A DNA stretch of 64,000 bases from Paenalcaligenes suwonensis (GTDB lineage Bacteria > Pseudomonadota > Gammaproteobacteria > Burkholderiales > Burkholderiaceae_B): positions 1-64,000 of the forward strand of contig NZ_JAANPV010000011.1 in NCBI RefSeq assembly GCF_011290505.1, read 5' to 3'. This document shows, piece by piece, positions 16,235 through 25,802 of this stretch. Position 1 is the first letter of the stretch. The number at the start of each line of letters is the position of its first letter. The position numbers were made by a program, and so were the translations under genes. The notes beneath the pieces are model-generated. The model searched no databases. It saw only the letters and a list, made by a program, of their open reading frames with translations, and had not been told where the DNA came from.

Positions 16235-16669
16235 TTATGCCGGCTCTACAATCAGGGTAGACCCCTCAAAGCCCACAACACGTACCGCATCACCTTCGGT
16301 AACGGCAGCAGAACACAATGCGCTGTAGAAGCTGTCGTCTAGGCGCACACGGCCTTGACCATGGTTGAAGGTGGTGATGGCTGTGGCGTGGCTACCTATA
16401 TAGCTTTGCAGGCCGCTATTTAATGAGCTTTGTTCAGAGCTTAACTTACGTTTGCGATGCAGTGTTAAGCCTGCCCATAGCGACAACCCAATGGCTACAG
16501 CCAAGATGACAAACTGTATGCCTAAGGGGGCTTCTGGCCATGCGCTGACGAATAGGCCTACAACAATGGCTGCAACGCCTATCCATAGAATAAATACCCC
16601 AGGAATGAGTGCTTCCAGAGCCATTAATAGGCAGCCGATAATAAACCACGACCAGGGGCTAGCGAACAT
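16235..16669 (-). CDS. nfeD: NfeD-family membrane protein
   Basis: A 144-aa short NfeD protein: an Asp/Trp-type start, two to three hydrophobic helices (about residues 7-30, 30-45 and 50-72) and a C-terminal OB-fold domain (about 85-144, ending ...GDAVRVVGFEGSTLIVEPA). NfeD proteins act with SPFH/stomatin partners in membrane microdomain organisation. The partner lies 14 bases upstream on the same strand, so they are an operon. The truncated NfeD1b form lacks the N-terminal serine-protease domain. Confidence 0.87.
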   Translation of the reverse strand: MFASPWSWFIIGCLLMALEALIPGVFILWIGVAAIVVGLFVSAWPEAPLGIQFVILAVAIGLSLWAGLTLHRKRKLSSEQSSLNSGLQSYIGSHATAITTFNHGQGRVRLDDSFYSALCSAAVTEGDAVRVVGFEGSTLIVEPA

Positions 16670-16683
16670 GTTTGGGCCTTTAC

Positions 16684-17616
16684 TTAGGATTTAGTGGGGG
16701 TGTTGGTGGACAGGTTTTTAAGTAGTTCACCAATGCCTGCTACCGCACCGGTTACGCCCGTTGCTTCTAGTGGCATCATGACCAATTTGCTGTTCTCTGC
16801 ACTACCAATACTTTGCAGTGCTTCCACGTATTTTAAGCCCAAGAAGTATTGCACAGCGTGCAAATTACCGTCGGCGATAGCAGCAGACACATCGCGTGTG
16901 GCCTTAGCCTCGGCTTCGGCTTGGCGTTCGCGCGCTTCGGCAATCAGAATGGCGGATTCACGTTCACCTTGGGCACGCAATACAGCGGCTTGCTTTTCAC
17001 CTTCAGCCTGCAGAATTTCGGCTTCGCGTTGACCATTCGCTTTGGTAACCTGAGCGCGGCGATGACGCTCTGCCGTCATTTGCAGGTTCATGGCTTCTTG
17101 CAGCTCTGGCGACATGGCCAAATCGCGGATTTCAATACGTGTGACTTTTACTCCCCACGGTGCGGTAGCGGAATCTACTGCCGACAACAGGCGTTCGTTG
17201 ATTTGTTCACGGTTGGACAACATGTGGTCCAGTTCCATGGAACCCAGTACAGAACGCAGGTTGGTGGTGGTTAAGTTAATGATGGCGCGTTGCAGGTTAT
17301 CAACTTGGTAGGCAGCTTGGGCGGCGTTATCAATGCGGTAAAACACCACGCCGTCTGCGCTAATGGAAACGTTATCGCGAGAAATCACGTTTTGAGTTGG
17401 AACATCTAATACCGATTCCATAACGGAAAGCTTGGTACCAATGCGATCAATGAAAGGCACAATGAAGTTCAGGCCCGGGCTAAGCGTACGGGTGTAGCGG
17501 CCAAAGCGCTCTAACGTCCATTGTCTACCTTGGGGTACGACTTTGACGCCAGCGCCTATTACGACTACCGCCAAAATGACTAAAACGATAGTGAAATCAA
17601 AAAAACCACCTAACAT
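16684..17616 (-). CDS. qmcA: SPFH/Band 7 membrane protein, QmcA/paraslipin type
   Basis: A 310-aa SPFH protein with an N-terminal membrane helix (about 7-24), the band 7 domain (VPQGRQWTLERFGRYTRTLSPGLN onward, about 28-190) and a long Ala/Glu/Arg coiled coil (about 180-245) used for oligomer rings. E. coli QmcA/YbbK has this arrangement and sits with an NfeD partner, as here. Likely scaffolds a membrane quality-control microdomain with FtsH-like proteases. It starts at ATG 17616, next to the divergent pirin gene. Confidence 0.87.
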   Translation of the reverse strand: MLGGFFDFTIVLVILAVVVIGAGVKVVPQGRQWTLERFGRYTRTLSPGLNFIVPFIDRIGTKLSVMESVLDVPTQNVISRDNVSISADGVVFYRIDNAAQAAYQVDNLQRAIINLTTTNLRSVLGSMELDHMLSNREQINERLLSAVDSATAPWGVKVTRIEIRDLAMSPELQEAMNLQMTAERHRRAQVTKANGQREAEILQAEGEKQAAVLRAQGERESAILIAEARERQAEAEAKATRDVSAAIADGNLHAVQYFLGLKYVEALQSIGSAENSKLVMMPLEATGVTGAVAGIGELLKNLSTNTPTKS

Positions 17617-17687
17617 ATGAGAAATCCCACTAAAAGTACAGTAAATTGCTATAAATAGATTTTAGCGTATTGCGCGAGGATGTTTTT

Positions 17688-18554
17688 ATGCTTGAGATGG
17701 TAATTGAAACTCGGTTACATAATATAGGGGCATTCGACGTAGGCAGAGTATTGCCATTTCGCAAACGTAGAATGGTAGGACCTTTCATTTTCTTTGATAG
17801 GATGGGGCCGCAACATTTTGCTGCACCTATTACAACTGATGCAGACGTATTGCCACACCCCCATACAGGTTTAGCCACCGTTACCTATTTATTTGAAGGC
17901 ACGATGACGCATAGGGATAGCCTAGGTGTGCAGCAGCAAATACGTCCTGGCGAATTAAACTGGATGAGTGCAGGTTCGGGCATTAGCCATTCAGAGCGTT
18001 TTGATGACATGCGGCCCACAGGTGGCACCTTAGATGGCATACAGGCATGGGTAGCACTACCTAAAGAGTTTGAGGAAAGTGATCCTAGCTTTCAGCATTT
18101 CGATACGGCCCAATTGCCTTTATTAGAAGATACACACTATAGCGGCCGATTAATTGCGGGTAAGGCATTTGGCTGTGAGGCCCCCGTAGACGTGTTCTCG
18201 CCACTGTTTTATGTGGATCTGCAAGTGAAAGCAGGTGGGCGTATTCCGTTGCCTTCTGCGTATTCTGAGCGTGCTATTTATGTGGCCAAAGGTGTGATTG
18301 AGTACGGTGGCCATCGCTACGAGGCAGGCCATATGCTGGTGTTTGCGGTAGGCGCTGATCCTGATGTACGTGCGGTGGGGGATGCGCGTGTGATGCTGTT
18401 AGGTGGTGAGTCGGTAGGTGAGCGCTTTATGTGGTGGAACTTTGTGGCGTCCAGCAAAGAGCGCTTAGAACAGGCTAAAGCCGATTGGCAGAGTGGACGC
18501 ATTGCATTGCCCCCTATGGATAACGAGGCGTATATCCCTCTGCCAGAACAATAA
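17688..18554 (+). CDS. Pirin-family bicupin
   Basis: A 288-aa bicupin. The N-terminal pirin cupin has the metal motif HPHTGLATVTYLFEG and a further His-Glu (SHSERF) expected to bind Fe; the C-terminal cupin covers about 180-270. Bacterial pirins can have quercetinase or regulatory activity; this one cannot be assigned further. The frame is open to a TTG at 17670, but the ATG at 17688 with GAGGAT upstream is preferred. Tail to tail with the following MFS gene (one base between the stops). Confidence 0.85.
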   Translation: MLEMVIETRLHNIGAFDVGRVLPFRKRRMVGPFIFFDRMGPQHFAAPITTDADVLPHPHTGLATVTYLFEGTMTHRDSLGVQQQIRPGELNWMSAGSGISHSERFDDMRPTGGTLDGIQAWVALPKEFEESDPSFQHFDTAQLPLLEDTHYSGRLIAGKAFGCEAPVDVFSPLFYVDLQVKAGGRIPLPSAYSERAIYVAKGVIEYGGHRYEAGHMLVFAVGADPDVRAVGDARVMLLGGESVGERFMWWNFVASSKERLEQAKADWQSGRIALPPMDNEAYIPLPEQ

Positions 18555-18555
18555 C

Positions 18556-19818
18556 TTAGGCTTTTGTGTTGGAAGCGTCGGCTTGCTGCTGGCGTTTAAA
18601 GCAGGGTTTCACCCATAGCGATAGCCCTATAGCCAGTATCGCTAAGGTGGTACAGAAGCTGATTAAGGCAGCATGCATACCGAAATGGTCCGCAATATAG
18701 CCTATGGCTAACATGGGCAGAATGGCACCTAAATAACCCATAATTAGGTAGGTAGACATCAGTGCCGCCCGTTGCTGCGGGCGTGCCACCAAACTCACTG
18801 TGGCAGTGCCCGAGGTCAGGCACAGGCCATGGCCCAATGCCGTAATAAACACGCTAACAATAAACAGCCACGACCAGCCACTAAATAAGTTGGCCATCAA
18901 GAGCAGCCCGCTAAAGGCAATAAAGAGCATGCCTTGCTGCATATTTTGTTTAGGTGAGCGATGGCGTAGTAAAAGCTGGAACGAGGCCGACAAAAATAAA
19001 ATAATGCCAATGGATATACCGCTGACAGCGGGGCCATGCCACGGCACCATACTTTGCATAAAGCTGGGGGCTAAAGAGGCAAACAAACTAAATATGGCAA
19101 AGGCAATAAAAGCAGAACCGCCAGCAATCAGAAATAGCGGGCGACAGGCGCCTTTGGGAAGCTCGATTTTAGGCAGCGGTAAGCGTCGAGTTACTGCGAG
19201 TCTTGCTGACTCTGGCGTATTGTGACGCAGAGAAAAAAGGGCATACGTAGCCAAACAGCCCATCAAAATTGACGGGATATAACTACTGCGCAACGGAGCG
19301 GGGAAAAATTGTGCAATGACCCCACCAATAGCTGGGCCCATCCCAAAGCCAAAAGCGAGCATCAAGCTGGTGGTGGAGGCTGCGCGTTGTAAATCACGTG
19401 ACGGACTAAGCTGCGCCAACCCTATAGAGGCCGAGGTCACAATTAAGCTGGATGCTAAACCGATGAGTACGCGGCTCAGTATAAAAATACTGAAGCTGTG
19501 GGCAACCGCAGAGAGCACTAAGCCTGCCGTTACTAGCACCAAACCGCCACGCAAAATGGGCATATAACCGTATTGGTCACTTAGCTTGCCTAAAAACAGC
19601 AGGCTACACAGCGCCGAGAACATGTAGATCACATAAACCAACGTGATATCGCCGGTGCGTAATCCCCAAAGTTCTTGATACAGCGGGTAGAGTGGGCTGG
19701 CTAAAGCCGTCCCCATCACCCCAACGAACATGGCATAGCATACCCACGCGTAAGGGTTGCGGTGCAAGTGTCGCGAAAAAAATGAAAGTGGTTTAGCTGG
19801 TGGATGAGAATGTGACAT
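18556..19818 (-). CDS. Major facilitator superfamily transporter
   Basis: A 420-aa inner-membrane protein with about twelve hydrophobic helices. The MFS loop 2-3 signature is seen as GKLSDQYGYMPILRGG, and a drug-efflux-like GPAIGG lies in helix 5. The N-terminus is hydrophilic with His/Pro. It lies between pirin (convergent) and the alpha-2-macroglobulin gene (divergent, 74 bases). Substrate unknown; the pattern is that of proton-driven DHA1-type exporters. Confidence 0.82.
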   Translation of the reverse strand: MSHSHPPAKPLSFFSRHLHRNPYAWVCYAMFVGVMGTALASPLYPLYQELWGLRTGDITLVYVIYMFSALCSLLFLGKLSDQYGYMPILRGGLVLVTAGLVLSAVAHSFSIFILSRVLIGLASSLIVTSASIGLAQLSPSRDLQRAASTTSLMLAFGFGMGPAIGGVIAQFFPAPLRSSYIPSILMGCLATYALFSLRHNTPESARLAVTRRLPLPKIELPKGACRPLFLIAGGSAFIAFAIFSLFASLAPSFMQSMVPWHGPAVSGISIGIILFLSASFQLLLRHRSPKQNMQQGMLFIAFSGLLLMANLFSGWSWLFIVSVFITALGHGLCLTSGTATVSLVARPQQRAALMSTYLIMGYLGAILPMLAIGYIADHFGMHAALISFCTTLAILAIGLSLWVKPCFKRQQQADASNTKA

Positions 19819-19892
19819 GAGTGGGGTATTATGGCGGAGTTGCGCATCTGCCTACTCAGGCAAAACTTTCATAGAATACAACCGCCTACATT

Positions 19893-22800
19893 ATGAGAAT
19901 TATTCCGTTATCGGTGTCCTTGGCCCTAGCGCTAGGGGGCGCTGCGGTATCAGCACAAACCTTGAAAGCCCCTCATTTTACGCCTGAATTGGGTGAGGGG
20001 GGATTAGGCTTACGCGCTGTGGTGGCAAATTTCGGTCAGAACGTGGCCGTATTGGGCCAGCAGTCCGAGGCGCCATTCATTGTACAGTGTGACGATCCTG
20101 AGGCTATTGGCTCAGGCAGATGGCTAGATGCTAGGCGTTGGGTCTTCGAGTTTGTAGAGATTGTTGCGCCAGGTGCTAGTTGTACCGCGCAGACAAATCC
20201 GGCTTTTATTGCAACACAAGATAGAAAGCTGTCACCAGACGTATCTTACGCATTTAACTCTGGCGGCCCTAAGTTATTAAGCTCTAGGCCATATTATTAC
20301 TCTAACATTAGCGAAGATCAGGCAGTGGTGATGCGCTTTGCAGCGCCTGTGGATCCTAAAGAGCTAGAGCGTTTGGGCGGGTGTGCGGTAGATGGTGTAG
20401 GGGAAATGATTCCCTTGCAAGTGGTAGAGGGTGCGCGCAGAACCGAGTTGTTGACAGCGGTGCTGTATGACTACGATCCAGCAAACGATAGCGCGGCAGA
20501 TCAGGTGGTGCAGTGTGCCCGCTTGTTGCCTGCCGGTGCGGATGTGAAATTCGTGATTGAAGCTGGATTGGGTAGCGCCTTCGAAGGGCGTGAACCGGTG
20601 CGTTATAACGACCCTACCGTGCTGAATTTCGAAGTGCGTCAACCTTTCTTGGGACGCATTAGCTGCGACCGTAGTAACGCTGACGCACCTTGCAATCCTT
20701 TGCTGCCTATTAACGTGGTGTTTTCGTCAGTAGTGGAAGATGCCTTGTTGAGTAAAGTGACTTTAGAAGGGGGCGGTAAGCGCTGGGAGCCGGCTAAAAA
20801 AGATGCCGATGAGTATTACTACTCTGGCGATAGCCGAGTTGTGCGTTTTGAGGGGCCTTTCCCGCCGGAAATCAGCGTTAAGGTTTCTATTCCTGACTCG
20901 TTCGTGGATGACAGTGGCCGTAGTTTAGAAAATGCGCAAGCCATGAAAGACGCGACGATTGCACTAGGTGTGTATCCACCGCTGCTAAAGTTTGCTTCAG
21001 GCGACTTTGGTGTGATTGAACGTTTTGCTAATGCCGGTGTGCCCGGAGAAGAAGACAACCAACCGCCAGCTGTGCCATTAACCATACGTGGGTTGGAAGC
21101 GGGTTTCCGTGTAGATGAGTTACAGCGTAGTGCTGGTAGTGTGCACGATTACGCCACACAAGACGATCAAGAAGTGCTGAAGTGGTTAGCGCGATTGCGC
21201 AGACTGTACGAAGGCCCCATGCAGCAACAGCAAATTAATAATGTGCTGGCTGACCGTGAATGGAGCTATAGCAGCGATAGCCCAGAAATCGATACGCGCT
21301 CTATTTCTGTATTCAAACGATTAGGCTTACAGGCTAAAGAACTCACCTTACCGGGTGTGCCGGATCAAGGTGAAACACCGTTTGAAGTGATTGGTGTGCC
21401 ATTGTCAGAGCCCGGTTTTCACGTGTTAGAGGCACGTTCTGATAAATTGGGTGAAGCTTTCTTGGCGGATGCCGAGCCTATGTACGTGCGTACCAGTGCC
21501 TTGGTGACCAACCTTGGCGTACACATGAAGCATGGTCGCGACGATATGCTGGTGTGGGTGACCACGCTAGATGATGCCCAACCGGTAGCGAATGCACAAA
21601 TCCGTGTGCTGGATTGTGATGGCAACGAACTGATGACGGGTACCACCAATGCGGATGGGGTTTTTCATCGTCAAGGGGTGGTAGAGAAACAATATTGCCC
21701 ACGCACCAGTTCTGGCGCTTTGTATGCGTCGGCACGTATCCCTGCTGATCACCCTCAAGCTCACGGTAAAGCCGATTTCTCTTTTGTGCTGTCTGATTGG
21801 GACCGTGGTATAGAACCATGGCGCTTTAATGTGGCCGTAGGGTATAGCCAAAACGCAGACCGTATTGCGCATACTGTTCTAGACCGTTCGCTATTCCGTG
21901 CCGGTGAAACCGTGCATATGAAGCATTTATTACGCGAGCAAACGCGTAATGGTTTAGAAAACCCAAGTTTTAGCAGTTTGCCGGAAACGGTGGAGTTAAC
22001 GCATTACGGTTCAGGCGAAAGTTTTGAGCAACCACTGCGTTGGTCTAGCGATAATGGTGGTGCTCGTGCGTATTCCAGCTTTGACCTGCCTAAGAATGCA
22101 CCGTTGGGCGAATACATGATCATGCTGAGTGGCTCCAAGAGCTGGCATGAAACAGGTAGTTTGCGTATTGAAGAGTTCAAACTGCCCTTTATTAAAGGCA
22201 GTATCAAGTTAAGCGATGGTTCAGATAGCCCTAGCATGGTACGCCCACAGCAATTGCAAACCGATTTGCAGTTGGCTTATGTGAACGGCGGCGCCGCTGG
22301 TGCGTTGCCAGTGACCGTATCGGCTGTGTCGCGTCCGTATTTCCCTAGCTTTTCGCAATATGGGGAGTACAGCTTCGGGAATGTGCGTAGCACGAATTAC
22401 GACGAAGAAAGCCCAGCACCTTCCGAGCAAAAACTGTTTTTAAATAAACATGCGTTGGTATTGGATGTGGACGGTGGCGCGCGTGTGCAGGTAAGCGATG
22501 TCCCGGTGGATGAAAAACCTCAGCAGTGGTTGGTAGAGGCCAGTTTCCACGACCCCAATGGTGCTATTCAAACACTAAGCCAAACTACAGTGGTGTGGCC
22601 GTCAGCAGTGGTGCCGGGCATACAAGCTGATGGTTGGATGAGTAAAGGCAGCAAGAACAACGTGAAATTGCTGGCGTTGGACACACAAGGCCAGCCTATT
22701 TCAGGTCAATCCATGACATTGCGCGGGCAGGTACGCAAAACCCTGTCGGTGCGTAAACGTTTGGTGGGTGGCTTCTATAGCTACGACAACCAACAGCAAG

Positions 22801-25800
22801 TGGAGGATTTAGGGCAACTGTGCAAAGGCAGCACCAACGAGCAAGGTGTGCTGGAATGCAAGATAGATCCTAAACAAGCGGGCGAAATTGTGCTCGTGGC
22901 AGAAGCTGTAGATGCAGCAGGCAATAAAGCGGATGCCTCTACCTCGGTATGGGTAAGTGGCGGCGATCGTTTGTGGTTTGGTGGCGAGAACGATGATCGT
23001 ATTGATTTGATTCCCGCCAAGAAAGTCTGGGCACCCGGTGAGGAAGCTGAGTTCCAGATTCGTATGCCATTTGAAAAAGCGACCGTGTTGGTCAGCGTAG
23101 AGCGTGAAGGCGTGCTGAGCTACCAAATCATGGAGGTGTCTGCCGATAACCCTGTGATCAAGCTGCCAGTATTAGCCGAGTGGGGTCCAAACGTTTTTGT
23201 TTCCGCGTTGGTGATACGTGGTCGTTTACGCAGTGTGCCGTGGACGTCTTTCTTTAGTTGGGGCTGGAAGCAACCCTTTGACTGGTACGACGCATGGAGC
23301 AATAGCGATGCTGAATACCAAGCACCAACCGCCACTGTAGACTTGTCTAAGCCTAGTTACCGACTGGGGCTGGCCGAGATCGAAGTACGTACTGATGAAA
23401 ACCAATTGCAGGTAGAGGTAAAACCCACACAGCCACGTTACGCTGTACGCGAAACGGTAGATGTGGAAGTGAAAGTGACGTTACCGGATGGCAAACCTGC
23501 TGCAGGTGCATTAATGAGCTTTGCCGCTGTGGACGAAGCCTTGCTGGAATTATCACCAAACCGCAGTTGGGATGTGGTGAAAGCCATGCTGCAACCGCAC
23601 TCGTATGGGGTACATACTGCGACGGCACAATCTGAGGTGGTGGGCCGTAGGCACTATGGTCGCAAAGCTATTCCTGCGGGGGGCGGTGGTGGTAAAGCGC
23701 CTACGCGTGAATTGCTAGATACCTTGTTGCTGTGGAAAGGCGAAGTGCGCACAGACGATCAAGGTATTGCGCATATACAAGTCCCCTTGAATGATTCCTT
23801 AACGGCCTTCAAATTGGTAGCTATTGCTGAATACGGCGAGCAGCGTTTTGGTACGGGTAGTGCCACGATTTTGGTGACTCAAGATGTGCAGTTGATCTCA
23901 GGCTTACCAGAGGTAGTACGTAATGGTGACAGCTATCAGGCTACCTTCACCGTGCGTAACAGCAGCGAGCAAGATCGCACCTTGGTGCTGAATGCTTCTA
24001 TGCAGTGGGAAGGCCAATCTACACCCGTAGCCTTAGCGCCTCAAGAAGTGGCGTTGGCTGCTGGCCGTGCGCAAACGGTGCAGTGGGCGGTAGAGGTGCC
24101 TGCTGGTTTAGCGGGTGCGGGTGATGCCACGATTACGTGGAATATTGAAGCGCACGATGCAGCTAAGCCGTCTACACGTGATGCACTGACTGTTACTCAA
24201 GTGGTAAGGCCTGCTATTCCTGTACAAACCCAGCAAGGTTTCTGGGCATTGGTGAAAGAAGGCAAAGCCTATGATGCGCAACTGCGTACCCCTGAAGGTG
24301 CGTTGCGAGACAGCGCAGGCCAGTACTTGGGCGGTATTGCTATTGAACTGCAATCGGGCTTGTCTTCTGATTTGTCTGACGTGCGTCAGTGGTTCCAGCG
24401 TTACCCCTACACCTGCTACGAACAGCAGATGTCCAAGGCAGTGGCGTTAGACGATACCCAGTTGTGGCAGCAGTTAACCTTGGGCTCGGCGGCCTATATC
24501 TCGCCAGACCAATTGCTGCGCTATTTTCCAAGCCCCATGTTGAGTGGTAGTCCAGTCCTGACGGCCTACATTCTGAATCTGGCAGACGATGCGAAACAGC
24601 GTGATGAGGCGTTTGCGTTGCCGAGTTCTATGCAAGCACAATTGCTACAAGGTTTGCGTAATGTGGTGTTGGGTCATACCTCACGTGAGACATGGTTGTC
24701 ACCAGAGCAGCGGGCGTTACGCCAGTTGATGATGATTGAAACCTTGTCGCGTTACCAGACAGCCACCGCTTCTATGTTGGATAGCATCACCATTGAACCG
24801 CAAAACTGGCCTGTAGAAAGCATTCTGGACTGGCTACATGTTCTAGATCGTGTGCCAGGTATCGCGAATGTGGCAGAGCAAAAAGCTAAAGCCATTGATG
24901 TGTTGCGCACCCGTTTGGTAACACGTGGCAGTAGCTTGCGCGTGAACGAAACGGATTACCAATGGTGGTTAATGCGTAGTCCTGTAACGGCACAAGCCCG
25001 CTTATTAGTCTGGGCACAGCAGCAACCAAGTTGGGAAGACGATGTGCCGCTGTTGTTGCAAGCGTTGATCAACATGCAAAGCAAAGGTCATTGGGAAAGC
25101 ACCACTGACAACGTGCAAGCATGGCAGTCTATTGCGTTGTTGGCGCAGCAAGTGCAGCCAGCAGAAGGCATGGCCTTGTTAAGCCTAGGTGAAAAAACAC
25201 GCATGGTGAACTGGGCCACCGTCAACAGCAAAGCGACTGATTCACGCAGCTACAGCCAACAGTTGAACTGGCCAGAAACACAAGTGCCACTGCAAGTGCA
25301 GCAAGAAGGTGCGGGCGATGTGTGGGCATTGATACGTTTGCAAGCGGCAGTGCCGACTGCTAAACCAATCATGGCAGGCTATTCTGTAAAACGCGAAGTC
25401 ATTCCTGTGACTCAAGCTGTAAAAGGCGAGTGGACCGTGGGTGACGTGTATAAAGTACGCCTGACTATTGATGTGAATGCCGAAGCAGGATGGACGGCAG
25501 TAAACGATCCTGTGCCACCCGGTGCGATGATTCTGGGTAGCGGTTTGGGCCGTGACTCAGCGATTGAGGCAGCGGGTACGGAGCAAAGTGGTATGTGGCC
25601 AAATTACGTAGAGCGCCGCTTTGATGCCTATCAGGCGTACTACGAGAATCTGCCTGCCGGTAAACATCAGCTTGAGTACCAAGTGCGTTTGAACACTGCA
25701 GGTGAGTTTGTGTTGCCAGATACTAAAGTGGAAGCGCTGTATGAGCCTGAAACGCATGCGTTGCAACCCAACGCACCTATGGTGATTGGTGAAGCAAAAT

Positions 25801-25802
25801 AA
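19893..25802 (+). CDS. Bacterial alpha-2-macroglobulin with thioester
   Basis: A 1969-aa periplasmic protease inhibitor homologue (YfhM type). There is a signal peptide (cut after ...GAAVSA, residue 21) with no lipobox, then serial macroglobulin beta-domains, a likely bait region before 1500, and the thioester motif Cys1508-Tyr-Glu-Gln (YTCYEQ). The central residue is Tyr rather than the usual Leu, but the reactive Cys and Gln are kept. After cleavage by an invading protease the thioester would trap the attacker. The overlap with the PBP1C gene downstream is the classical arrangement: trap plus cell-wall repair. It is longer than E. coli YfhM (about 1650 aa). Confidence 0.92.
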   Translation: MRIIPLSVSLALALGGAAVSAQTLKAPHFTPELGEGGLGLRAVVANFGQNVAVLGQQSEAPFIVQCDDPEAIGSGRWLDARRWVFEFVEIVAPGASCTAQTNPAFIATQDRKLSPDVSYAFNSGGPKLLSSRPYYYSNISEDQAVVMRFAAPVDPKELERLGGCAVDGVGEMIPLQVVEGARRTELLTAVLYDYDPANDSAADQVVQCARLLPAGADVKFVIEAGLGSAFEGREPVRYNDPTVLNFEVRQPFLGRISCDRSNADAPCNPLLPINVVFSSVVEDALLSKVTLEGGGKRWEPAKKDADEYYYSGDSRVVRFEGPFPPEISVKVSIPDSFVDDSGRSLENAQAMKDATIALGVYPPLLKFASGDFGVIERFANAGVPGEEDNQPPAVPLTIRGLEAGFRVDELQRSAGSVHDYATQDDQEVLKWLARLRRLYEGPMQQQQINNVLADREWSYSSDSPEIDTRSISVFKRLGLQAKELTLPGVPDQGETPFEVIGVPLSEPGFHVLEARSDKLGEAFLADAEPMYVRTSALVTNLGVHMKHGRDDMLVWVTTLDDAQPVANAQIRVLDCDGNELMTGTTNADGVFHRQGVVEKQYCPRTSSGALYASARIPADHPQAHGKADFSFVLSDWDRGIEPWRFNVAVGYSQNADRIAHTVLDRSLFRAGETVHMKHLLREQTRNGLENPSFSSLPETVELTHYGSGESFEQPLRWSSDNGGARAYSSFDLPKNAPLGEYMIMLSGSKSWHETGSLRIEEFKLPFIKGSIKLSDGSDSPSMVRPQQLQTDLQLAYVNGGAAGALPVTVSAVSRPYFPSFSQYGEYSFGNVRSTNYDEESPAPSEQKLFLNKHALVLDVDGGARVQVSDVPVDEKPQQWLVEASFHDPNGAIQTLSQTTVVWPSAVVPGIQADGWMSKGSKNNVKLLALDTQGQPISGQSMTLRGQVRKTLSVRKRLVGGFYSYDNQQQVEDLGQLCKGSTNEQGVLECKIDPKQAGEIVLVAEAVDAAGNKADASTSVWVSGGDRLWFGGENDDRIDLIPAKKVWAPGEEAEFQIRMPFEKATVLVSVEREGVLSYQIMEVSADNPVIKLPVLAEWGPNVFVSALVIRGRLRSVPWTSFFSWGWKQPFDWYDAWSNSDAEYQAPTATVDLSKPSYRLGLAEIEVRTDENQLQVEVKPTQPRYAVRETVDVEVKVTLPDGKPAAGALMSFAAVDEALLELSPNRSWDVVKAMLQPHSYGVHTATAQSEVVGRRHYGRKAIPAGGGGGKAPTRELLDTLLLWKGEVRTDDQGIAHIQVPLNDSLTAFKLVAIAEYGEQRFGTGSATILVTQDVQLISGLPEVVRNGDSYQATFTVRNSSEQDRTLVLNASMQWEGQSTPVALAPQEVALAAGRAQTVQWAVEVPAGLAGAGDATITWNIEAHDAAKPSTRDALTVTQVVRPAIPVQTQQGFWALVKEGKAYDAQLRTPEGALRDSAGQYLGGIAIELQSGLSSDLSDVRQWFQRYPYTCYEQQMSKAVALDDTQLWQQLTLGSAAYISPDQLLRYFPSPMLSGSPVLTAYILNLADDAKQRDEAFALPSSMQAQLLQGLRNVVLGHTSRETWLSPEQRALRQLMMIETLSRYQTATASMLDSITIEPQNWPVESILDWLHVLDRVPGIANVAEQKAKAIDVLRTRLVTRGSSLRVNETDYQWWLMRSPVTAQARLLVWAQQQPSWEDDVPLLLQALINMQSKGHWESTTDNVQAWQSIALLAQQVQPAEGMALLSLGEKTRMVNWATVNSKATDSRSYSQQLNWPETQVPLQVQQEGAGDVWALIRLQAAVPTAKPIMAGYSVKREVIPVTQAVKGEWTVGDVYKVRLTIDVNAEAGWTAVNDPVPPGAMILGSGLGRDSAIEAAGTEQSGMWPNYVERRFDAYQAYYENLPAGKHQLEYQVRLNTAGEFVLPDTKVEALYEPETHALQPNAPMVIGEAK

